A stretch of DNA of 64,000 nucleotides from positions 8,639,501-8,703,500 of the forward strand of contig OW285192.1 in the NCBI GenBank assembly GCA_935421135.1, in the 5' to 3' direction. The notes beneath the pieces were generated by a model that saw nothing but the letters and a program-made list of their open reading frames with translations, did not search any database and was not told the DNA's origin. Position 1 is the stretch's first letter; the number at the start of each line of letters is the position of its first letter. This document shows positions 51,801 to 64,000 of the stretch, one piece after another. Source of the DNA: Bugulina stolonifera. Taxonomy: Eukaryota > Bryozoa > Gymnolaemata > Cheilostomatida > Bugulidae. A program made the position numbers and the translations under genes.

Positions 51801-52370
51801 TAAGTCATGCATATAATTATAAACTTCCTAGATCCTTCTAGCTACATTTCTGTCTTCTTATGCCCAGCAATAAGTAGCATTTCTTCTAAGACTTCGTCAT
51901 TTTATGAGCACAAAAGGGAACCAATCATATTCTCGACACAAACAACCTTGTCTATGCTTGGTGCAGCAAAGTAATAAGCTGGATGATGCACAGGTTGTAG
52001 GATATCGGCAGCATTATAGTGTAACAATAGTATTACAAGCTGCCAAATTTACGAAAATGTTTTGCTGTTGTAGACAATGGTGTGGTGGACGGACATGAAA
52101 TGCTTGAGATACCCAAGGTAAGATAGCAATCACTTCCCTACTTTTCTACGTGTTCATGTATATACATGTATACTGTGCTACACGTATGTTCTCTACGGGC
52201 AGCAGCCTTCCCTCTCATCCCACTTGTACTGGCTTCCAGCAATATGGCATGAAGACCCACCATCCATAAAACCCTGTGAGCTAGTATTAACTTCTTATCA
52301 AATATTACAGGAACTAAAAAAATGTGCCGAAGGAGCTGAGGCTACCAAAAGGAACAAAGAAGAGTTGTAA
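48801..52370 (+). CDS. Secretory-pathway EF-hand protein with C-terminal KEEL
   Basis: Seven exons in phase: 48801-48865, 49497-49678, 50346-50510, 51289-51480, 51635-51799, 52074-52117, 52311-52370; 290 residues. Residues 1-22 (MAHITTLLISIYTVSLIALS) form a signal peptide. EF-hand loops: DSNDDGKLSMEE (exon 2), DSNGDGLVDRSE (exons 3 and 4), DKDNSGGINPVE (exon 4), DSDHDGTISLAE (exon 5), DKNYNGVVDGHE (exons 5 and 6). The last four residues, KEEL, resemble the KDEL/HDEL retrieval signal, pointing to the ER lumen. CREC proteins (reticulocalbin, calumenin) have this plan, with six EF-hands and about 315-330 residues, so this is at most a diverged relative. Likely a calcium-binding protein; no enzyme motif is seen. 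Confidence 0.85.
51000..51075. repeat. Palindrome beside a tRNA-like SINE
   Basis: cttgcataacaaacaccg returns inverted as atgtttgttatgcaag with a few-base loop, inside outer arms gactgctcaaa and ttgagcagtc. It lies in EF-hand gene intron 3 next to the tRNA-like element at 51112, which the palindrome may belong to. Confidence 0.7.
51112..51212 (-). mobile_element. tRNA-derived SINE-like element, copy 1
   Basis: On the minus strand: GCTGAGCTGGTGCAGTGGTA (A-box-like), GTGCTAGGCGATTACATG, then GGCCCCGGGTTCAAACCTCA (B box GGTTCAAAC). Anticodon stem expanded and unpaired, so not a working tRNA. Same family as 55843-55935. Confidence 0.65.
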
Positions 52371-52852
52371 CAGTTTCTCTCATGCTTGTAGAAGTTAGCC
52401 AAGTCATGACAGTAGTACTGTGGACTGTAGTGTTAGGAAAATGAACCGTATTATTCTGGCTTAGTGTAACCCCACAATATTAATTATGTAGTAGCAAAAT
52501 GTAGAAGTTCTGGTGACTTCCGTTATATTGTGTCCTTTATTCTGAACTGAACTATAAAACTACAATATAAAAATAGTATGACATGCTTATAATATATACA
52601 TTACCAGTACCAAAGATATATCAATGAACTATAGAACAACATTATGGAATACAAAATTGCATTGGCTATGCATACTTAGCCTATACATATACACTGTTAT
52701 ACTAAAGTGTATTATCCAATGTTTGTACCACAGCATATAGCAGAGGGGAAGATAACTACCAAACATCAAGAATAATAAAGAGTGGCAAATATCATCAACG
52801 AACTAAAATATTTTAAAATTCTCCTACAGTATATCCACCTGGAATATTGTCA
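52371..52852. other. Convergent 3' region, EF-hand gene and GEMIN8
   Basis: 482 bp between two stop codons on opposite strands; it must hold both 3' UTRs. An aataataaag near 52771 could serve the plus gene. Nothing else recognised. Confidence 0.5.
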
Positions 52853-55545
52853 CTATGTAAAGTTAAGTTTCAGGGGTATGTTAGGCCAAGGTAGTGGTTT
52901 CAGTCGATCACACGCTTGCTGGAAACACAGCTGCTGGGCAGTCTCCATCCCATGTACCTGTGAGATAAAAATATAGAATAGAAAAGCACTGGTATTTTAT
53001 CATAATTGTTAGTATTGAGAATGGAAAGATGTTATGCTGTAAATGTAGCTATATGAATGTGAAAGAGGGTAAAGCAAAAACATGCCTGACTTCCTTCTTA
53101 GAGCAGGAATTACTCCATTGAGAGAGGAGACAAATCAAATAAAGAATAGGATATTAATTATTCTATGATTCTATGATATACATGTACATATACATTGTGA
53201 GCATGCACATGCTACACATTCTAGAAGGTGACAAAATTATCAGCAAACAGCATTTTACTGTACCGGCAACAAATAAATCTATTCTTTCTAATAGACGACT
53301 AGTTTCAATTGTAAATGGTTAATTACTGTATAGAGCCCACATATAGGTTACCTTATCTGAATGGACACCATATAACAGTTTAATTTCATGTGTCCGTCTC
53401 ATACCGGGCTGTTCAGTTGGAGCTGCCATCCTTATCGTATCGTCTACTAGTACACCTACAAGTAAGGAATGTAATGTTATTATATGCATGTATTAGTAAT
53501 AGTACCAATGAATTAACCTACACTACTATGTAAACTTTAACCTCTGCTCCAGTCAGTATTAGCTTTACCTTTGGCATCCACTTCCCTTCTCTCCTGACTG
53601 TCCTTGTTCTTCTTAGCCTCTGTAAAACATTGCAGTCACGCATATAAACATCTCTCGTGGATTGAACATAGTAGAATTATGGTGTGTGATTTCCATGACC
53701 ACCTCATTTTAAATACTTCACTAAATTACTCCAATGATCAATGTGTATATCTATAAGGCATCCCTTCGCCCTGCTGGTATTGCGCTAACTAGCCCAACTG
53801 CCACTGGACTTTCTATGGTGTATGCAGTTTACAACCTTAAAATCACAGTACAGCCCTATTAGTATTGTATTATACATGAACACATATGTACATTGAGAGA
53901 CCATACAATGTATATTAGCATACCTCGATCTTTCTTATGTTGAGCAGATTGCAACATAAACTCAAGAAATTCATCATTTAGATCAGCCTCAAATCTCCCG
54001 CTGGAAGACTGAGTGGATCTGTTAGATGAGCAAGAGCTCGCAGAACGACTACGTTTTCGCTTTGCCTTCTTTCTCTGAGCTTTTGATAGTCGTTTAGAGC
54101 TGGATGTCTGTGAGCTAAAAGAGAGCAGGCAAGAGTAGGGTGAATGTATGGGCACTTGTAAGCTATCAATTGAAATTCAAACTTGCACCTTCTGTTCGTT
54201 AAATTACTCATAATACAAATGGAATAATAAAATCAGGACTATAACTTGCACTTATTCGAGTTCGGAACAGAAATAGTAAAATGTGTCTCTGATTAGGAAT
54301 TTCATCACGAATGTTTAGTAAATAGCCAAAACCGGTGTAAAATCTTAAAAACACGATCATGAGGTGTTATAGGCCAATTGCAGCGTCTGCCAACGCATCA
54401 ACAGTTTCTGTGTTATTTGGTGGTGAAATTGTACATATTAAACATAGTGGTGTTAACTACAAAATTTCCAAAAGTTGGTGATACCTTGGAAGTCGCTGCA
54501 TGAGATGTGGATTCATGATAGGCACTTTGCCAAAGGATATGCATAATGACATCACCGCCAGCAAGATAGCAAGTAGAATGTTGAGTACCTGTAGTTTGTT
54601 AGCAGTTGACGAATATGCAAGCGCGGTACTTAATCAAATCGAGACAAAAATAATTTTCATATTGTTTCAGGTGAGGTTATGTCCCTAATCAGCATTATTG
54701 GAAATGGAAAGTGCCCCAGAGAGGATTGATGTAATAGTGATTCGCACGTTTATACCATTTCTAGAGAAAATTGATTTCAATGCAATGGGAAAAGATGTTT
54801 GGGGCCCATTTGACCTAAATATCTTGACCTTTATATCACCATGTACTGTTACGTTGTAGGCCATTTTAACAAATACTGCATTCAAATTCAATACAGACCT
54901 TCCATTTTTAATAGTTGTATCCTGTTGACTAGTTGGCAAAATGCTAGCAGGTATGGTGGGTGTAGTAGGGACGGGAGGTACTCTGAACACAGGCACCCCA
55001 TCATGAGAATCTTGAGAACGGTGTCTACAGGAACAGGTTCTTAGTCTATCATAACTGTTGGTACTTTGCTCAAGGACTTGGTAATGCTTTTTCATCCAAC
55101 TGCATAAAAGAAATGCTGACAATAGAGAGCAGTATGAGACACATTTTAAAAATTTTTATTCCCCTAATATTTTGATAACAGCCCTGTTATTCCTGTCATT
55201 TATTTCCTCTGGGGATAACAACAGGACGGCTATTGAAATATTAGGAGAATAAATATACTAAAAGTGTCTAGCACTACTCTTTATCGTTCACCTCTCACCC
55301 ATACTAATATCTTCACAACAAATAAGGCTGTGAACTGTATTGGCATATTGAACAACTAATAAGGCTTGGGGTTGGAGCTTATTGCCAAGACAAATCAGTA
55401 ATTATACAATATGGATTATCAATGTCACAAGTGATGATGTTTATAACAATTACCTCTGCATAAAGCGGTAGTGAGTCCAGTAACGATTATAACCTGGATA
55501 AGAAATGAATGAAGAGCCACCATCTACTTCAACGGAGCCTGCCAT
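52853..55545 (-). CDS. GEMIN8: GEMIN8, SMN complex subunit
   Basis: Subunit of the SMN-Gemin complex that loads Sm proteins on spliceosomal snRNA; it links SMN to Gemin6/7. Six exons in phase: 55454-55545, 54899-55099, 53924-54114, 53569-53619, 53352-53455, 52853-52957; 247 residues (human 242). Conserved N-terminal block YNRYWTHYRFMQSWMKKHYQ, then a variable middle with a Lys/Arg/Ser-rich part (KAQRKKAKRKRSRS) and acidic EADLNDEFLEFML, then APTEQPGMRRTHEIKLLYGV, VHGMETAQQLCFQQACD and WPNIPLKL at the end, all matching GEMIN8. The exon 2 donor (GGAAG/GTCTGT) is the least certain; a second possible donor lies downstream. Confidence 0.92.
55135..55270. mobile_element. Small foldback MITE in GEMIN8 intron 1
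   Basis: agacacattttaaaaattt on the left and aaaagtgtct on the right frame an imperfect inverted repeat of about 135 bp with inner arms ttcccctaatatttt and aaatattaggagaa. No coding capacity; target duplication not clear. Confidence 0.6.
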
Positions 55546-55842
55546 CTGTACATTGATATCTACATCAAAATAAGGAGACCTGCCACTATTAGCAACACAC
55601 TTTTGGAATAGCAAATATGTTGACTTAACTGAGAAGTAACAATATGAAAATAAATATGATGCAAGTACAATACAATTGCAGTTGGTCTCATTTTAACATC
55701 ACATATGAATGAAATATAATGGCCAAACCCCCAAACACACCATATAGGCCTATACCAAGATGACCATAATACAAGAGGTGCTTTGCGTGCAATTTTCTCA
55801 GTCCCCATCTACCGCTCACTGGCAAAGTTTCCATTTTTAAAG

Positions 55843-55935
55843 TTGCTGAGCTAGTCTAGTGGTAATGTGTACTGTCCATGGTGCTAGGCGATTAAGCACC
55901 ATAGAGGCTCAGGGTTCAAACCCCAGTCACTGAGC
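55843..55935 (+). mobile_element. tRNA-derived SINE-like element, copy 2
   Basis: GCTGAGCTAGTCTAGTGGTA gives an A box, GGTGCTAGGCGATTAAGCAC a long anticodon-like stem and AGGGTTCAAACCCC a perfect T arm/B box. Shared middle GTGCTAGGCGATTA links it with 51112-51212. The 3' tail (ttgtcagccattttgtgact) may be the SINE body. Upstream of GEMIN8. Confidence 0.65.
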
Positions 55936-56099
55936 CAGGAATGTTGAGTTGTCAGCCATTTTGTGACTGGTGCAGCAGACACACATACATGTAGAATACG
56001 ACGGTGTAGTTTATCAATAGGCCTAGAGAAATAGATGTGGTACATTACTAACTCATGGTTGAAATAACACTGAGACAGAATAGGTTTATAAAAAGAGGA

Positions 56100-58620
56100 A
56101 TAAAACATAAAGCTGAACTAAGGCTTTGTAGCTATTCTGCCTATGAACATTTGAGATAAGACAAGCCAACTTCCAAATTGTTAGTTCAACAAGGGATGGG
56201 TATTTTCATGAATGTGAAATGGAGTCCCTGACTGCTCAATTAACAAATTGAAAACCCTTGCAAAAATAGCATCACATTGATTAAATATTTTATAACATTG
56301 ACATTTAATAACTAGGCCTAATATTTATATGTAAGTCAAAAAGTATAACTCTTGAATTATTATTATTAACTAATAATTATTAAGTAGCAGTGGGCCTAAT
56401 AGTTAGCTACGGTAATTATAATATAATAATAATTGGTAGGCCTATAAGAATCTTTACCTATATTTAATCTCAAGTGACCTGTAAATATATCTATAGGCTA
56501 TCTAACATTATATAGATATTATGAATGATAATTTATTTAACAATAAATATTTATATTAGTTGTTTAAATTTTGATTTTCTTTTATTATTATTTGCTTTCA
56601 TTTCTATCATGATGATGTTAGTTAAAATAATCAAGAATACTTTACTTAAAATAAAATTAAAACTCTAAATACATTGTGCATGTAATGAGGCTTTAATGAC
56701 TCGACTGTATACAGTACTAAACTATTAACTATACTTAATGCTTATACTATACTTTTATACTAATACTATTTATTAGCCTACTTAATTAACTATTTATAAT
56801 TTTATAGGCCAACGGCTTTCCAAAGACATCAAAGTTCCTAGATACATAATGGATAATTCTACAAACTTTGACCAATGATTACGATAATTATAATAATATC
56901 ATTGGTTTGGTCATAGAGTACTCTATAGGTTTGGCCATAGGTGAATTAATATAGAAACTTTGGTTATACCTCTATGTTTTGGCTTTGACCAAGGCCCCAA
57001 TATACCCCTTTGGCTTTGGCGACATTTAAACGCTAGAAATGACGATACAACGACTCGCTTGGATAAAGTAGCTTTGTTCCATACGGTTTGAAACTTCTTG
57101 CATTCAAAGTATTGTACTATTATAGAAAGCTTTTCAAAGTCGTAGATGCTAGGCTACTTTTAGCTTAGACTAATACCTCCCCTTTATCATGGGTAAACCT
57201 CAATCATACAAATCAATAAAATGCCACTAGATTTGTGAGAATAGAAAGCAGAATGCTATTGGTCAATTCTCCCAATGAACTTTGATCTGGCACCACAACA
57301 ACGTAGACAGGCCACCGGTGAGTCGAAATTTAAACGATAATAAATAATATAAGTAGAGATAATAATTGATAACCATTGTAATTCTTCCTATACCCATGGC
57401 TGACAAGCTTACAAACAACGCCCCATAAACTTTGGCAGCTTTTATCTTCTGCAAATTCGCTTTATAGCAGAGTAGTCTATTGGAATTGTAATTATTTTTT
57501 TTTATCTATTGTACTCAGTAGAGTATGAGTATTGTTATCGAAATTCAATTGTATTGTATTTGTTAGTTATAAGTTAAAATTGGTAACTGTACGTCCAGTT
57601 CTGAGTTCAGAACCTGAATTTGTCTCTGAGAACACAAACTGAAAATCAAATTCGATTGCATTGTTGGTGTTGGTATTGTATGAAGCAAAAATGCACTCAC
57701 TGTGACTCTCACTCTAACTAAGCCAAAGTGAAAGTGTAGAGAATGGTCTGGTGTATTTGATTTTTCTCTTAGTCTTACCCCTTGGTTTGTGCTGTTTAAT
57801 TTTACTTACTTTAATCTTTATTAGTTGTTATTTTAAATTAAAATTTATGACTAAACTAAACCATTACTGCTATTACTATAACTATATAACAATTCCAATA
57901 TACAGGTAGTAATACTAATAGCCTACTACTACTATAAATATCTCTATCTGCTTCATGAATTAGTAGAAGTACTAAAATTAAAAATAATGATGATTAAAAT
58001 TTGGTAGTATAATGAAATAGCATATGAACGGAATATCAATAATAATGTTGATCTGAATGCAATGTTATATTTTATAATCATAATGCAGCATAAATCGACA
58101 GTGATAATCAGATAAAAATGAGTGAATAATATAATGTAATGTAAGCCTAATCATATCATTATCTATAAATTAAAATTAAATGTATATATTAATATTGATA
58201 TAAATATATTGTTTTATATATTAATTTTTAATTTCTGGATGCTACCACTCTTTACAGATTTCACAAGGTAAAAAATTGATCAACATTAAGACTTTCTTTG
58301 AAATTGCGTTGTCATTGAGTGGTTGATTAGCCCTACAATACATAGGAATTGTGATTGGCTGGAAAGGAGCTCATAATGCATAAACTGCAAATTGAAACTG
58401 GCGAAAGGATTACTAGATTTAAATTAATAATGCCCTTCAGGTCTACAGATGATCATAAGGAAGATTTATCGCCATTGATGATCACGAGGATGATCTTAAT
58501 GCCTAATGATGGTGTTCATCATAACGATAATTGTCATAATCGTGATTTGATTATCATGATAAATTGTCATAATGAAAATTCATATTGTCATTATGATGCT
58601 ACTTGCTGGTTGATAACAAA
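56100..58620. other. Intergenic A+T-rich DNA between GEMIN8 and ACSL
   Basis: About 2.5 kb without a supported gene. 56280-56800 and 57480-58260 are very A+T-rich. A repeat of tttggccatag / tttggtcatag is seen near 56920-56960. Short frames here show no family features. Confidence 0.6.
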
Positions 58621-58625
58621 TTCTC

Positions 58626-59266
58626 CAGACATGGGCACTCGAGTCATTTTACTCGACTCAAGTTAACTGGAGCAACAGCTTTTCATTACTTTTAATTGAC
58701 TTGTGCTTTTGTATTGTGTGAAAGCTGGGAATTGACTTTTACTTCTACTCTCCTACAAAGCATGATGCTTGACTCTTACTTTACTCTAATCTTTCAGCTA
58801 TCAATGAAAATTCTATTGGTTTGGTGTAATTATGTAATAAGTCTTGTTCACCACAGAGAAGCTGAGAGGCTTATAGATAAATAGACCTACAATTATAATA
58901 AGTGCAAATTTGAAATAGCCTTTGTTCTTCAGAACTACTTTAACTGACAGAAAATCAGAGCTAACACTAAGTATTACCTATTGTGTGTTGTCACACTTGT
59001 ATACATTAGAAATTTGTGTTCTACAAAATTCCCATTGGTATTCCCTTTGACATACCGCTGTACTTTTGACTCTACTCTGACTCTAGCATTTTGGCACTAG
59101 TTGCTTGACTCTTACTTTACTTTTCAAAATGGCTGTTTATTTTCTCTTACTCTACTTTTGACTTGCTTCATCCGATGAGTTGACTCTAAATTACTCTTTA
59201 TCAATTGGGAATGTATACTCTTACTTGACTCTTGACTTGAGTATTTGTCTGCTTGGCACATGTCTG
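58626..59266. mobile_element. Non-autonomous hAT element, perfect 8 bp duplication
   Basis: Ends CAGACATG and CATGTCTG, flanked on both sides by aaattctc. The 641 bp interior has repeated ttgactcttactttact and actcgactcaag words, similar in style to the subterminal motifs of the element at 19177. No transposase. Confidence 0.85.
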
Positions 59267-59442
59267 AAATTCTCATAATAAAAAGACTTTATATCCCTAT
59301 TTCTATAATGTTGAACATAGACTAATTCTTGTAGGCCTACTCTTTTGGAAACTTTTTTCATGCCTAGGATTGGTCGTTATCTAACAGTTACAATTAAGAG
59401 GTTTTTGTTGAAGCACACACATGGGAGCTGAGCACTAACAAA

Positions 59443-59857
59443 CAGGGCCGGCATGTTTAAAACAATTTATTTTAAAACAACTGTTTTAAACACCATTTAA
59501 AATAGCAATAAAAAACAAGAAACGGTTTTTTGTTTTTTTCCCTAGCATCTGTTAATAGCGGTTATTTTCAGTTGTGCCTATCAACGTTTGTGCAATACAC
59601 ATGAATGACATTCTATTGATGTGAGGTCTTGACTTCGTATTATTCGATATATCATGCTTATTTCCTGCTACCTGAAGGAGTCAATCAATGTTTTTGCCAA
59701 CCATCTTTAATGTACTGTACATACATAGCATATACAAAAAGTATTAAGAGGGACAGAACATACCGTTTCCTTCCTGTTGTTTTAAAACAAAAAAAATTTT
59801 TAAACAAAAAAACATGTTTTTTGTTTTTTTTAAAAAAAACAGTTTTTTCCAACTCTG
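59443..59857. mobile_element. hAT-like element, 415 bp
   Basis: Ends CAGGGCCGG and CCAACTCTG (CAGnG start typical of hAT) flanked by ctaacaaa and ctaataaa, one mismatch in 8. The interior is dominated by AAAACA / TGTTTT runs that can pair with each other. It lies 165 bp before the ACSL start codon and may touch its promoter. Confidence 0.68.
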
Positions 59858-60021
59858 CTAATAAACACAGAATATAATGTAGGCTATATAATATGAAGAT
59901 GACACGTATCATGCTACCATAGTGTCTTGTAGCAGAGAATACCATGCCATCTCTTTGTTTGTGCAGGTCTCAATATTCGAGATATATAATCACTCTGAAG
60001 CTGTCACTCTGGGGCAAGAAG

Positions 60022-63595
<3,574 letters not shown>

Positions 63596-63769
63596 TGAAA
63601 TCATTTTCTCAGTTAATCGAGGTAGTTAATCAGAAACTGCGCTACACTTCCTGTCTCCACAATCTTCTGACAAATAGCTGGCGTTACTCGATAGATTGTG
63701 TAGTATCTATTTAATATCTACTCTATTGTCTCACTTGTAAATTCTGAAGTTCTGCTAAATATGATTAGT

Positions 63770-64000
63770 GGGAAAACTCCAAATACATGTTTAGCAATGT
63801 GTAGACAACTCCTAGTACATATGTTTTTTAGTAATGTGTAGACAACTCCTAGTACATATAATGTTGTTTTGTAATGTGTAGACAACTCCTAGTACATATT
63901 ATAATGTTGTTTAGTAATGTGTAGACAACTCCTAGTACATATGTTGTTTAGTAATGTGTAGACAACTCCTAGTACATATGTTGTTTAGTAATGTGTAGAC
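63770..64000. repeat. About 38 bp minisatellite running off the right edge
   Basis: Six units of agtaatgtgtagacaactcc plus tagtacatatgttgttt, with small length differences (37-43 bp). In ACSL intron 4, at least 240 bp after the last visible exon. Confidence 0.9.

Noticed and set aside
54500..54688. Plus-strand ORF starting MRCGFMIGTLPKDM
   Set aside because: It lies in GEMIN8 intron 2 with no splice or family support.
59629..59945. Opposed ORFs rich in Lys/Phe
   Set aside because: They come from the poly A/T-rich interior of the hAT-like element at 59443-59857 and its right flank.

Overview
The window is nuclear DNA of an animal. The genes are split by many short GT-AG introns, the sequence is A+T rich, and the intergenic and intronic DNA is full of tandem repeats, non-LTR retrotransposon pieces and small hAT-like elements. 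The gene set (RNA polymerase I, centrobin, TRAPP, SMN complex, long-chain acyl-CoA synthetase) is general to metazoans. Compact genes and short intergenic gaps fit an invertebrate, perhaps an early-branching one such as a sponge, but the sequence does not settle the phylum.

Layout. (1) 1-20194, minus: POLR1A, the largest subunit of RNA polymerase I. The first 25 coding exons are visible and the C-terminal third lies off the left edge. Its introns hold eight of nine identical tRNA-Gly(GCC) genes, a large inverted duplication, several minisatellites, a foldback MITE and a hAT element. (2) 20195-20454: a 260 bp gap that probably works as a divergent promoter. (3) 20455-21286, plus: a small unrecognised gene. 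(4) 21321-37131, minus: a coiled-coil protein that I assign to centrobin (CNTROB). My 26-exon model is in frame throughout and gives 1213 residues. (5) 37132-43950: a retrotransposon-rich interval with CR1/Jockey-like reverse transcriptase fragments and a foldback element. (6) 43951-47420, plus: TRAPPC1, four exons, complete at 142 residues; its first intron carries another LINE fragment split by a hAT element. (7) 48801-52370, plus: a secreted or ER-luminal protein with five EF-hands and a C-terminal KEEL, seven exons, 290 residues. (8) 52853-55545, minus: GEMIN8, six exons, 247 residues. (9) 55546-60021: A+T-rich intergenic DNA with two hAT-like elements and a tRNA-derived SINE. (10) 60022-64000, plus: the 5' part of an ACSL3/ACSL4-type long-chain acyl-CoA synthetase, running off the right edge.

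The genes do unrelated housekeeping jobs (rRNA synthesis, centriole biology, vesicle tethering, ER calcium binding, snRNP assembly, fatty-acid activation); nothing suggests a cluster. The most unusual signals are structural. Several minisatellites start at, or copy, splice junctions of POLR1A and CNTROB. One tRNA-Gly gene has been spread in both orientations through introns, next to a tandem array made from its own A-box region. A 41 bp satellite carries about 17 copies of a CTCF-like core. Exon boundaries were fixed by hand from splice dinucleotides, reading-frame phase and family alignment, so single-base errors are possible.
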